Program-made: the position numbers and the translations under genes | Assembly: GCA_963775235.1 (NCBI GenBank) | Contig: CAVZHY010000002.1 | Location: 806,001 to 870,000 of the forward strand | Direction: 5' to 3' | DNA: 64,000 bases | Source of the DNA: JBBDMC01 sp963775235 | GTDB taxonomy: Bacteria; Pseudomonadota; Alphaproteobacteria; Rhizobiales; Kaistiaceae | Shown: one piece after another, positions 19,284 through 27,866 of the stretch | Layout of the letters: every line of letters begins with the position of its first letter | Numbering within the stretch: the stretch's first letter is position 1 | Notes under the pieces: model-generated | Database searches by the model: none | What the model was told of the DNA's origin: nothing | The model's input: only the letters and a program-made list of their open reading frames with translations

Positions 19284-20155
19284 CGAAAAATCCTGGCCAG
19301 GGGGAGCGTGTAGTGGACGCAGGCACCCCGATGATTTCGCTGCGAAACGTCGGGCGGGCGTTCAAGGACGGGCGGGTCCAGGCGCTGCAGAACATCACGT
19401 TCGACGTCCAGGATGGAGAATTCGTCAGCCTCGTCGGCCCGAGTGGCTGTGGCAAGACAACGCTCCTCCGCCTCATCGACGGCCTTATCGAAGTTGACGA
19501 AGGCGGGGTGCTGGTGGCCGGTCGGCAACCACGACCGGGCCCCGACCTTGCGATGGTGTTCCAATCCGCCCGCCTGATGCCGTGGCGGACCGTGGTTGGC
19601 AACATAGAGTTCGCCCTCGCACTTCGTGGCATCAGCCGCAAGGACCGCCGCGAACGTGCGATGGCATTGCTCGCCTCGGTCGGGCTGCGCGGGTTCGCCC
19701 ACGCCTACCCGCATGAACTGTCCGGCGGCATGCAGCAGCGCGTGGGTCTCGCGCGTGCCCTCGGTGTCGAGCCCAAGGTGTTGCTGATGGACGAGCCGTT
19801 CGCCGCGCTGGATGCCATGACCCGGGAAGTGCTGCGCCGCGAACTGCTGCAACTGTGGTCCGCGCGCCGGACGGCGGTCGTGTTTGTCACCCACGACATC
19901 GACGAGGCGATTTTCCTGTCGCAGCGCATCGTGCTGCTGAGACCGCGGCCGGGCCGCATTGATGAAATAGTCGATGTTCGGTTGCCGGCGCGCCGTTTGG
20001 AACGTGATCCCCGTGCCTTGCCGGAATTTGCCGAGCTGCGTGAGCACCTGTGGGGGCGCATTCGCGACATGGTCCGCGAAGGCTCGGAGCTGGAGGAACT
20101 TAGCACCGCCTTCCCCGCAGAAGGCACGGCTTCTGCGTCGACGCCGACCGTGTGA
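19280..20155 (+). CDS. ABC transporter ATP-binding protein, SsuB/TauB type
   Basis: Cytoplasmic ATPase of 291 residues energising the importer. Walker A GPSGCGKTT near residue 55, Q-loop VFQSARLMPW, signature LSGGMQQRVGLARAL, Walker B VLLMDEPFAALD and the switch VTHDIDEA are all intact. The start is GTG at 19280 inside the stop of the permease gene (GTGA overlap); an in-frame GTG at 19313 is an alternative. The stretch after the ATPase core (about 215-291) is a variable tail. Confidence 0.92.
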   Translation: MTKNPGQGERVVDAGTPMISLRNVGRAFKDGRVQALQNITFDVQDGEFVSLVGPSGCGKTTLLRLIDGLIEVDEGGVLVAGRQPRPGPDLAMVFQSARLMPWRTVVGNIEFALALRGISRKDRRERAMALLASVGLRGFAHAYPHELSGGMQQRVGLARALGVEPKVLLMDEPFAALDAMTREVLRRELLQLWSARRTAVVFVTHDIDEAIFLSQRIVLLRPRPGRIDEIVDVRLPARRLERDPRALPEFAELREHLWGRIRDMVREGSELEELSTAFPAEGTASASTPTV

Positions 20156-20482
20156 TGGCATCCGTTACGGGCCGCCGGCCCGTCGACAGAGCCCGTGAAC
20201 CGATGGGCGGCAGCTTTGGGCCATCGTTGCGAGATATCGAGTCCCCGTGCTACCTGTAATCGGCCAAGCGCCTCACCGCCGGGGAGCAGCTTGCAAGGCT
20301 CGTCAGCGTGGTCGTGATGACGCGGAAAGCCATCATCGGCCATCGAAAGCCGAATAGGCTGGGGAAGCGATTTTTTCGCCTGGGCGGCGGTCAGGCCGTG
20401 GTCTGGAGCGCACGGCCGAGCTGACACTATGTCCGTTCCGACCTGAAAGCCGTCAACAAGCATTCCAACTGGAGGAACCCTG
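20156..20482. other. 327-nt intergenic region before the binding-protein gene
   Basis: No gene recognised. It holds a 7-bp perfect inverted repeat with a 3-nt loop (ACGGGCC at 20167-20173, GGCCCGT at 20177-20183) just after the ATPase stop. This could be a terminator, attenuator or mRNA-stabilising hairpin. A separate promoter for the binding-protein gene is plausible, since binding proteins are usually needed in excess. Confidence 0.45.
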
Positions 20483-21535
20483 ATGTCTATGAAACCCGCA
20501 CGGCGTCGGCGGTTGCTGGCAAACGCCGCGGTAGCATTGGTCGCCAGCGCCGTTCTTTGCCCGGCGTTTGCACAAGGCGACATGCTCGAACTGAAACTCG
20601 CTGTCGCGGATCCGAACGTGAACCCGGTCACCGACTCGGTTCTGAAGCTTGCCGATTCCATGGGCTACTACAAGGCTCACGGCGTCCACGTCACGATCGT
20701 GACGCTGGAGGGCACACCGCAGGCGGTCGCGGCCCTGAACTCGGGCGCAGTGGACCTCTCTGACATCAGCGTTGATTCCACCCTGCGCCTGCGGGCGCAA
20801 AACAACGTTGCCTTGCGTGGTGTCGTCTCGATGACGCTTGGCCCTCCGTATCTGATCGCCGCCAGGTCCGACATCGCAAAGGTCGGGGATCTGGTCGGGC
20901 GGACATTCGCCATCAACGACAACGGCAGCCTCGACCACAACCTGACGCGGCAGGTGTTGTCGACCAATGGCGTCGACCCGAACGGTCCGAAGTTCGTCGC
21001 GATCGGTGCGCCGGCGGTCCGCGCTCAGGCACTGGCCGCGGGGCGGGTGGACGCCACGACCGTGTCTTACGGCTCGTATCTGCCGATCGCGAGCACGCCC
21101 GGCTTGAGCATCCTTGTTTCCCCTGACGACTTCTTCAAGGCAGCGCCCATCGAGTCCAAGTTCGTGGCCGCGCTGGAGCCGACGATCGAGAAGAAACGCG
21201 ACGCCATTCAGCGGTTCGTCGACGCGCTCGTCGATATCTCACGGGCCTTCGACGCTGATTCCTCCAAGTGGGTTGACGCGATGGTCAAGGCGCGTGATGA
21301 CCTCAAGAAGGAGGATCTGGCGGCCACCACCAAGCTGCTCGATGGCCGCTGGTGCGTTAACGGCTGCCTTGACGTCGACAACCTTCAGAAGACGGTGGAC
21401 TTCATCTACAATAGCCCCGATTTCAAAGACGTGCCTGTGCTGAAGGCGAGCGACGTTACCGACGAATCGTTCGTTCAGACCGCCACTACCGATCTCGGCG
21501 CTTATAAAGGCGGCGGCATCGACGCGCGTCCGTAG
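20483..21535 (+). CDS. ABC transporter substrate-binding protein, SsuA/TauA/NMT1-like
   Basis: Periplasmic receptor of 350 residues for the importer encoded upstream. The signal peptide runs MSMKPARRRRLLANAAVALV to AFAQG, with cleavage near residue 32. The body shows the NMT1-like fold: MGYYKAHGVHVTIVTLEGTPQAV, GAVDLSDISVDSTLRLRAQ, YLIAARSDIAKVGDLVGRTFAI. Start 20483 has GGAGG 7-10 nt upstream; a second ATG two codons later is possible. It is followed closely by thiolase, DUF35 and CoA-transferase genes, which suggests that the imported compound is catabolised through CoA thioesters. Confidence 0.9.
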   Translation: MSMKPARRRRLLANAAVALVASAVLCPAFAQGDMLELKLAVADPNVNPVTDSVLKLADSMGYYKAHGVHVTIVTLEGTPQAVAALNSGAVDLSDISVDSTLRLRAQNNVALRGVVSMTLGPPYLIAARSDIAKVGDLVGRTFAINDNGSLDHNLTRQVLSTNGVDPNGPKFVAIGAPAVRAQALAAGRVDATTVSYGSYLPIASTPGLSILVSPDDFFKAAPIESKFVAALEPTIEKKRDAIQRFVDALVDISRAFDADSSKWVDAMVKARDDLKKEDLAATTKLLDGRWCVNGCLDVDNLQKTVDFIYNSPDFKDVPVLKASDVTDESFVQTATTDLGAYKGGGIDARP

Positions 21536-21551
21536 GCGGACGGCGCACGGA

Positions 21552-22736
21552 ATGCAGGCGATCAGCAATCGCACGGCCATTACGGGCATCGGCTGGACCG
21601 CGTTCACGCGGTCCGCCGACAGTTCCGTGCTCGGGCTCGCCACCGAGGCAAGCCTGCGGGCGATTGACGATGCCGGCCTCGGCGTCGCCGATATTGATGG
21701 CGTCGTGACGTTTTTTCATAACCAGGACACCGTCGCGCCCCGGCAGCTTGTCCAGGCATTGGGGCTGGAGGACTGCAGCTTCCAGGTCATGAGCGCGCTG
21801 GGCGGCGGCTGGGGGTGCGCCGCGGTTGCCGCGGCCTCGATGGCGATTCATGCCGGGGTGTGCACGAACGTGCTTGTGTACAGGGCCATGAAGGGCCGGA
21901 GCGAGCGCAGCCGACCCGCCCGAATTGCTCCCAGCGAAGAGCAATGGTCGCGCCCGTTTGGCATCTCTCATGCGGCGGCCCGCTTCGGCCCGCACGTGAC
22001 GGCTCACATGGAGCATTACGGCACGACGTCGCTTGACTTCGCCCATCTTGCCGTGACCCAGCGCGACCACGCCCGCCTCAATCGTAAGTCGATGATGACC
22101 GACCCTATGACCATAGACGATCACCAGGCCTCCCCTTGGGTGATTTATCCGTTTCGGCTGCTCGACTGCTGCATTCGCAGCGATGGAGCCGTGGCGGTGG
22201 TCGTGTCCGCGGCGGATCGGGCTCGCGACTCGCGCCATGGACCGGTCCAGGTCCGCTCGGTCATGGGCGGGACACTCGGGAACCAGCACGGCACGTTGCA
22301 CGCCGACGGGCTGTGGGAGTTCTACGCGCGCCGTGCCGCTGGCAAATTGTACGCCGGCGCAGGACTGTCGCCCGACGACGTCGATATTGCCGAGCTGTAC
22401 GATCCGTTCACCGGTATATGCCTCATGCATATGGAGGGCTTCAGCCTCGCCGAACCGGGCGAAGCCGCCGCACGCGTGCGTGCCGGCGATGCCGGACTCG
22501 ACGGGTCCATACCGGTGAATACCCACGGCGGACTCCTGTCCGAGGCCTACATGCATGGCCTTGGACACGTGATCGAGGCCGTGCAGCAGCTTCGGCCCGG
22601 GGGCGTTGTCGACGATTTCTGCGACGGCCCGCACGATTTTGACCGCGCTCACTGCCGTCAGGTTCGCAACCCCGAAGTGGCGCTGGTGTGCGGCGAATGC
22701 GGGGACAGCTCGCTTCTTCTCACCACCGGCAGATGA
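21552..22736 (+). CDS. thiolase-like protein (SCP-x / acetyl-CoA acetyltransferase-like)
   Basis: 394-residue member of the SCP2-thiolase-like family. The C-terminal block NTHGGLLSEAYMHGLGHVIE is characteristic and carries the family His residues. The usual nucleophile region reads MSALGGGWGCAAV, without the classic Cys-x-Ser context, so thiolytic activity is not assured. Relatives paired with DUF35 proteins act as thiolases or retro-aldolases on acyl-CoAs (Ltp2/ChsH2- and BbsB/BbsA-type pairs). The stop overlaps the ATG of the DUF35 gene (ATGA at 22733-22736), supporting a physical complex of the two products. Confidence 0.85.
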   Translation: MQAISNRTAITGIGWTAFTRSADSSVLGLATEASLRAIDDAGLGVADIDGVVTFFHNQDTVAPRQLVQALGLEDCSFQVMSALGGGWGCAAVAAASMAIHAGVCTNVLVYRAMKGRSERSRPARIAPSEEQWSRPFGISHAAARFGPHVTAHMEHYGTTSLDFAHLAVTQRDHARLNRKSMMTDPMTIDDHQASPWVIYPFRLLDCCIRSDGAVAVVVSAADRARDSRHGPVQVRSVMGGTLGNQHGTLHADGLWEFYARRAAGKLYAGAGLSPDDVDIAELYDPFTGICLMHMEGFSLAEPGEAAARVRAGDAGLDGSIPVNTHGGLLSEAYMHGLGHVIEAVQQLRPGGVVDDFCDGPHDFDRAHCRQVRNPEVALVCGECGDSSLLLTTGR

Positions 22737-23137
22737 TGGCACCAGTCCTTCCCGTCCCCGATGCGGACAGCGAACCCTTCTGGGCCGCCTGCCGCGACGG
22801 TCATTTGGCCGCCCAGCGCTGCCCCGAGTGCTCGCGGTTCCGGTGGCCGCCGATGGAATTCTGCCCATGGTGCCATACCCACGGCGGCGATTGGACGGTG
22901 CTGCCGGGCACCGGGGTCGTGCGATCGTTTGTGGTCGTCCACCGTTCGTTCGACCCGGCTTTTGACGACAAGGTCCCCTACGTCGTGGCGCACATCGCTC
23001 TCGACGGGGCCGGCGAAGTCACGATGATCGGCAATGTCGTGGCTGATCCCGTCGACTCCGTCGTCATCGGGCAACGGGTCACCGTGGAGTTCGTCAACGA
23101 GGGACCGACGACGTTGCCTCGGTTCCGACCTGCCTGA
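22733..23137 (+). CDS. DUF35 zinc-ribbon/OB-fold protein, partner of the thiolase-like enzyme
   Basis: 134-residue protein with an N-terminal rubredoxin-like zinc ribbon (CPECSRFRWPPMEFCPWC, four Cys, about residues 30-47) followed by an OB-fold of DUF35 type (GTGVVRSFVVVHR; VGQRVTVEF-like end). The start at 22733 is chosen because it forms an ATGA overlap with the thiolase stop; the frame is open further upstream. In characterised systems such proteins bind acyl-CoA and are required by the thiolase or aldolase partner. Confidence 0.88.
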   Translation: MMAPVLPVPDADSEPFWAACRDGHLAAQRCPECSRFRWPPMEFCPWCHTHGGDWTVLPGTGVVRSFVVVHRSFDPAFDDKVPYVVAHIALDGAGEVTMIGNVVADPVDSVVIGQRVTVEFVNEGPTTLPRFRPA

Positions 23138-23166
23138 CTCGCCCAGACAAGGAGGGGCTCGCTGAC

Positions 23167-24328
23167 ATGACCGGACCACTTGAGGGGGTGCGCGTGCTCG
23201 ATCTGACGCACGTCCTGAATGGCCCCTTTGCCACCATGCTCCTCGCCCACATGGGGGCGGAGGTGCTCAAGGTGGAGTACGGCGAGGGCGATCGGTACCG
23301 TCACTCGTGGATGGCACCCGACGCGGGGCGTGACGGCTACGAGTTCCTGGCGGTCAATGCCAACAAGAAGTGCATCACGCTGAACATGAAGCACCCTGAG
23401 GGGCGGGAGATTTTCGAGCGCCTTCTCGCGAAATCGGACGTGCTGGTCGAGAACTTTTCCATCGGGGTCATGGACCGCCTGGGCTTCTCGTATGAAGAGC
23501 TGAAGAAAATCAACCCGCGTGTGATTTACGCGGTGGCAAGGGGCTTCGGCGAAACAGGGCCGTACGCCAACATGCGCGCTTTCGCCCCGACGGTGATGGC
23601 GTCGGCCGGATGGGCCAACGCTGCCTGGGAGCTCTCCGGTCGGCCCGGCACGAGAGTGCTGGGCATCGGCGACGAAGCGGCGGGCGTGTCGCTTGCGCTC
23701 GGCGTCTGCGCCGCACTCTTCGCCCGGGAACGGACCGGGGAAGGCACAAAAATCGAGATTTCGATGCAGGAGGCGCTGCTTGGCTTCATGGTCAGCACGC
23801 TCCACACCCTTTTCGAGGGCAATCCGGTCGGAAGCCGCTACTTCGAGTGCGCCGACGGATACGTGAGCTTCCACCTGCCCGACATATCGGACGAATTGTG
23901 GCGCGAGCTCGACCATCTCGCTCGGTCACGAAGAGGCCTTGGCGGACCCGCGTTTCGCCAACAAGCCCGCCCGGCGCCGCCATCTGCGAGAGGTCCAGGC
24001 GAAGGTCGCCGAGATGGTTCGGGACCGCACGCGCGCCGACCTGTGGGCAATCTTCCGCAAGCACGGCCTCGGCAGCTTTCCCGTCCTGTCGATCGCCGAG
24101 GTCGTTGACGACGAGCACATCAAGGCCCGCGGCACATTCGTGGAGGTGGATCACCCTCAGGCGGGAACGTTGAAACTCCTGCGCCCTTGGGTCCGGTTCA
24201 GCGAGTGGCCGACGGCCGTCGATCATGCCGGCCCGGCGGTCGGCGAGCACAACGCCGTTGTCTACAAGGAACTCCTCGGTTTCGACGACGAGAAGCTGCA
24301 CGAGCTGAAGGAAGCCGGCGCCATCTGA
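23167..24328 (+). CDS. CaiB/BaiF-family CoA-transferase, frameshifted
   Basis: Class III CoA-transferase split across two frames. Frame one (from ATG 23167, AAGGAGG about 10 nt upstream) encodes GVRVLDLTHVLNGPFATMLL, EVLKVEYGEGD, SDVLVENFSIGVMDRLGFSY and VIYAVARGFGETGPY, up to about residue 252. From about 23920 the homology continues one base later (LGHEEALADPRFANKPARR) to the stop at 24328. Skipping one G near 23920 restores a single ~386-residue protein of normal family length. The active-site Asp region is present. It is either a pseudogene or, more likely given similar +1 events elsewhere, a sequence error. It is the last gene of the importer/thiolase run; the product would activate the imported acid by CoA transfer. 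Confidence 0.85.
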
Positions 24329-24337
24329 TCGCCTGGA

Positions 24338-24381
24338 GCAATTCCAGGAAAAGTGGGAACCGGTTTTCCGTCCGGAGTTGC
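24338..24381. repeat. 44-nt palindromic repeat, single copy
   Basis: Imperfect palindrome reading GCAATTCCAGGAAAAGTG, a short loop, then a matching CGGTTTTCCGTCCGGAGTTGC arm. It begins 9 nt after the CoA-transferase stop, between convergent genes, so it may act as a terminator. Closely related copies recur near 60.8, 62.3 and 63.1 kb. Confidence 0.85.
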
Positions 24382-24440
24382 GGAGAAACACAGAGTTAGG
24401 GCGAACTCCCGACTCAGAGAAAAGCGAAGTCGCTCTGGGT

Positions 24441-25469
24441 TCAGCCGGTCGCTTCTATATCGGCTGCGATACGGAAACCGGTATTTCCCGACGAGCTGTC
24501 GGGGGTGTTCCGGGAACGCGAATGGACCTTGTACCGTTCGCAGTAGGATGCGTGACAAAGGTACGAGCCGCCCCGGATGACCCGGCTTTCGCCAGTCTCG
24601 GGGCCGGCCGGATCGCGCGGCGGCAGTCGCGTGGGTGGCGGCGGTGGACCGAACCAGTCCGCACACCACTCCCACACATTGCCGGTCATGTTGTAGAGAC
24701 CGAAACCGTTTGGTTCGAACGCGTTTACCGGCGCGGTGCCGAGATATCCGTCCTCCACGCTGTTGCGGACCGGAAAGTCCCCCTGCCAGATGTTGCAGCG
24801 ATGCGCCCCGTCGGGGGTAAGCGTGTTGCCCCAAGGAAATTGCTTGTGAGCCAGCCCGCCGCGGGCGGCTTTCTCCCATTCCGCCTCTCTCAGAAGTCGG
24901 ACGCCGGCCCAGGCACAATAGGCCGCCGCATCGAACCAGCTGACGTGGACCGCGGGATGATCCTCCCGTCCCTCGATGGTGCTCCCGGGCCCCTGCGGCG
25001 CGAACCAGGTCGCACCGTGCACTTGCCGCCACCACGGCGTCTCGATCGGGGAATTCGGATAGCGGCGCGGCTCGTCCAGAAGCAGATGGAAGACAAACGA
25101 CCAGCCCTCCGTCTCCGCCACCGTTTTGTACCCGGTTGCAGCGACGAACCGGGCGTAGTTCCGGTTGGTCACCGCGTATGGCGCGATCATGAACGGTGAC
25201 ACGCGGATGCGGCGAACCGGGCCCTCGAAGTCCGCCGGGTACCGCGCCTTGCGCGCACCCATGTCGAAAAATCCGCCGGGGATCGATGTCATCGTGGCGC
25301 GAATTTCGGCCTGTGTTTCGGCGCTGGCCGGAGCGAACGAAAATGCCGGAGCTGCCGCGATGGCTGGTCGCGCAACCTCGCATCCGCTCGCTTCGCGGAC
25401 CCCCGCGCAGCACGAAGGCTCGGCCCTCGGTTTTGCCGGCACGTCCTGGTAATTATCCCCCACCGTCAT
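24441..25469 (-). CDS. formylglycine-generating enzyme (sulfatase-modifying factor)
   Basis: 342-residue FGE-sulfatase domain protein. It oxidises a Cys or Ser in a sulfatase motif to formylglycine. Diagnostic features are WFDAAAYCAWAGVRLLREAEWE, the NMTGNVWEWCADW block, and near the C-terminus RGGSYLCHASYC with paired cysteines at about 305 and 310, equivalent to the catalytic pair of true FGEs and absent from most EgtB-like relatives. The N-terminus carries a CC pair (AEPSCCAG) seen in many bacterial FGEs. It has no obvious signal peptide. No sulfatase gene is in the window, so the client lies elsewhere. It is divergent from the FadR-type regulator. Confidence 0.9.
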   Translation of the reverse strand: MTVGDNYQDVPAKPRAEPSCCAGVREASGCEVARPAIAAAPAFSFAPASAETQAEIRATMTSIPGGFFDMGARKARYPADFEGPVRRIRVSPFMIAPYAVTNRNYARFVAATGYKTVAETEGWSFVFHLLLDEPRRYPNSPIETPWWRQVHGATWFAPQGPGSTIEGREDHPAVHVSWFDAAAYCAWAGVRLLREAEWEKAARGGLAHKQFPWGNTLTPDGAHRCNIWQGDFPVRNSVEDGYLGTAPVNAFEPNGFGLYNMTGNVWEWCADWFGPPPPPTRLPPRDPAGPETGESRVIRGGSYLCHASYCERYKVHSRSRNTPDSSSGNTGFRIAADIEATG

Positions 25470-25606
25470 CGATCCGGGCGCTTTCCTTCGTCCTCAGCTC
25501 GCGCGAACATAGTCCACGCAGCGTCGGTTGCAACAAACCCGGGACGGGATGGACAGTCCCCCAATCGCACATCTCCTTTCTCCATAAAATAATATTGTGT
25601 GATTAA

Positions 25607-25631
25607 AGCGCGGGCGGTTACAACCCGCGCT
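25607..25631. promoter_or_regulatory. 8-bp inverted repeat upstream of the FadR-type regulator
   Basis: AGCGCGGG (25607-25614) and CCCGCGCT (25624-25631) form a perfect inverted repeat with a 9-nt centre. It sits about 54 nt before the regulator start and directly after an AT-rich stretch (about 25584-25606) unusual for this genome, which could hold the promoter. It could be an autoregulatory operator or a leader hairpin; its sequence does not match a GntR consensus that I know. Confidence 0.35.
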
Positions 25632-25684
25632 CATGGGCTCGTCCGGTCTGTGCCGTACCGCGTCGCCCAAACCGAGGTTTAGTC

Positions 25685-26548
25685 GTGTCGCCATTTCATC
25701 GTACCGCACGCCGCAACGCCCAACCCGTCCGGGCCGGATCCCGCGGCGTTGCCCGCGATGCGCCGGTGCAGCTTGGCGTCGACGACAGCACCTTCGAACG
25801 CAACGTCCAGGCCTACGTCGCGAACACGATCGGACGGGAAATCGTCGGCGGCCTCTTTCAGCCGGGGTCTCTGCTGCCGAGCGAACTCGAGATGCGCTCG
25901 CGTTTCTCCGTGTCGCGCACGGCGTTGCGTGAAGCCTACAGCATGCTCGCCGCCAAAGGGCTGATCGTCGCCCGCCCCAAGGTCGGCACCCGCGTGCGCC
26001 CGAAGAGCGACTGGAACATGCTCGATCCGGGGGTGCTCGGTTGGCTGCTGCAGGCGGTCCCGACCGAGGAGTTCGTTGCCGAACTCTACGCCTTGCGTGA
26101 AATGGTTGAGCCCGCGGCGGCGGCGTTGGCTGCTTCCTCGCCTGCTCGCGACACCATCGATCGGATCGTCGCCGCCTACGCCGACATGGAGCGTTTCAAG
26201 GATGGCTCCGGCGATCTGGTCGCCGCCGACCTCGAGTTTCATTCGGCAATTCTCGAAGCCACCGGCAATCGCTTTATAGGAGCTCTCGGCGCTCTGATTC
26301 ACGCCGCCCTGCTTGGCACGTTCCGGATCAGTTGGGAGGGGGCTGCACAGATGAAGGACGAGCGTTTGCATCAGCACCGCGCCGTGTTTGAGGCGATTCG
26401 CGACGAGCTGCCGGAGCTCGCCCGGCAGCGGATGGAAGCCCTGCTGCGCGATTCCCTGGGCGACATGCGCAAAGGCCTGCGCCGGCGCGGAACCAGGAAT
26501 CGTCGGCCTGCCTCCGCGCGAAGCCATTCGGGGCCTCCGTCGGGTTGA
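25685..26548 (+). CDS. GntR/FadR-family transcriptional regulator (FCD domain)
   Basis: 287-residue regulator with an N-terminal winged HTH (about 40-110: GREIVGGLFQPGSLLPSELE, FSVSRTALREAYSMLAAKGL, PKVGTRVRP) and a C-terminal all-helical FCD domain with metal-ligand-type residues (AADLEFHSAI, QHRAVFEAI). The start used is GTG at 25685, giving ~40 basic residues before the HTH; a later start is possible. It precedes glutaryl-CoA dehydrogenase by 124 nt on the same strand, so it may regulate the glutarate genes. Such regulators typically respond to organic acids or sugar acids. Confidence 0.9.
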   Translation: MSPFHRTARRNAQPVRAGSRGVARDAPVQLGVDDSTFERNVQAYVANTIGREIVGGLFQPGSLLPSELEMRSRFSVSRTALREAYSMLAAKGLIVARPKVGTRVRPKSDWNMLDPGVLGWLLQAVPTEEFVAELYALREMVEPAAAALAASSPARDTIDRIVAAYADMERFKDGSGDLVAADLEFHSAILEATGNRFIGALGALIHAALLGTFRISWEGAAQMKDERLHQHRAVFEAIRDELPELARQRMEALLRDSLGDMRKGLRRRGTRNRRPASARSHSGPPSG

Positions 26549-26672
26549 CACCGGGACGCGGTAGGCGCCCGACCGACGGTTTGATCGCATCACAAATGTC
26601 GTGCAAACAGCCTGCCGCCGATGGGACGTCGGCTGGTTGACTTTCCTTGCGTATCGGGGACAAGCAGGAGTT

Positions 26673-27866
26673 ATGGCAAAGACTTCATCGACGGCGTTCG
26701 ATTGGGCGGATCCGTTGCGTCTGGATGATCAGCTCGACGATGGCGAGCGCATGGTCCGCGACGCCGCGCATGCCTATGCCCGGGAGAAGTTGCAGCCGCG
26801 TGTGCTGAGCGCATTCCGCGAAGAGCGCTTCGACCGCGAGATCATGAACGAGATGGGTGCGCTCGGCTTCCTCGGGCCGACAATTCCGGAAGAGTGGGGC
26901 GGCGCGGGCGCTTCCTATGTCGCCTACGGGCTGATCGCGCGCGAGGTCGAACGGATTGATTCGGGCTACCGTTCGGTGCTGAGCGTTCAGTCGTCCCTGG
27001 TCATGCATCCCATCCATGCCTACGGCAGCGAGCCGCAACGCCGGAAATACCTGCCGAGGCTCGCGACCGGCGAGTGGGTCGGCGCCTTCGGACTGACCGA
27101 GCCGGATTACGGCTCCGACCCCGGGGGCATGGCGAGCCGCGCCGAGCCGGTCGACGGCGGCTATCGCCTCACCGGGGCCAAGACCTGGATCACCAATGCG
27201 CCGATTGCGGATGTCCTGGTCGTGTGGGCCAGGTCGGTCGCCCACGACGGAGCCATCCGCGGCTTTCTTCTCGATCGCGGCATGAAGGGGCTTTCGACGC
27301 CGAAGATCGCCGGCAAACTGTCGATGCTCGCTTCCCCCACCGGGGAGATCGTGATGGACGGGGTCGAGGTGCCGGAGGAGAACCTGTTGCCCGACGCTTC
27401 CGGCCTGAGCGGACCTTTCGGTTGCCTCAATCGCGCCCGCTACGGCATCGCCTGGGGTGCGATGGGCGCGGCGGAGGATTGCTGGCAGCGGGCGCGCGAC
27501 TACGTGCTCGACCGCAAGCAGTTCGGCCGCCCACTCGCCGCCAACCAGATCATCCAGAAGAAGCTCGCCGACATGCAGACCGAGATCGCGCTTGGCCTGC
27601 AGGCGGCGCTCACGGTCGGTCGTCTGTTCGACGCCGGCAAGTGGGCGCCCGAGATGGTCAGTTTGATTAAGCGCAACAACGCCGGCAAGGCGCTGGACAT
27701 CGCCCGTGCCGCCCGCGACATGCACGGCGGCAACGGCATCGCTGACGAGTTCCATGTCATGCGCCACATGATCAATCTCGAAACCGTCAACACCTATGAG
27801 GGCACCCACGACATCCACGCGCTGATCCTCGGTCGCGCCCAGACCGGCATCCAGGCGTTCTCGTGA
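26673..27866 (+). CDS. gcdH: glutaryl-CoA dehydrogenase
   Basis: FAD enzyme oxidising and decarboxylating glutaryl-CoA to crotonyl-CoA. The 397-residue protein has the acyl-CoA dehydrogenase fold with GAFGLTEPDYGSDPGGM, and the GCDH-specific C-terminal blocks RNNAGKALDIARAARDMHGG and VNTYEGTHDIHALILGRAQT, whose Glu at about 376 is the catalytic base. An open frame extends upstream to 26601, but ATG 26673 has CAGGAG about 7 nt upstream. The stop overlaps the next gene's GTG by 4 nt, forming a two-gene operon with a CoA-transferase. It functions in lysine, tryptophan or glutarate breakdown. Confidence 0.94.
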   Translation: MAKTSSTAFDWADPLRLDDQLDDGERMVRDAAHAYAREKLQPRVLSAFREERFDREIMNEMGALGFLGPTIPEEWGGAGASYVAYGLIAREVERIDSGYRSVLSVQSSLVMHPIHAYGSEPQRRKYLPRLATGEWVGAFGLTEPDYGSDPGGMASRAEPVDGGYRLTGAKTWITNAPIADVLVVWARSVAHDGAIRGFLLDRGMKGLSTPKIAGKLSMLASPTGEIVMDGVEVPEENLLPDASGLSGPFGCLNRARYGIAWGAMGAAEDCWQRARDYVLDRKQFGRPLAANQIIQKKLADMQTEIALGLQAALTVGRLFDAGKWAPEMVSLIKRNNAGKALDIARAARDMHGGNGIADEFHVMRHMINLETVNTYEGTHDIHALILGRAQTGIQAFS

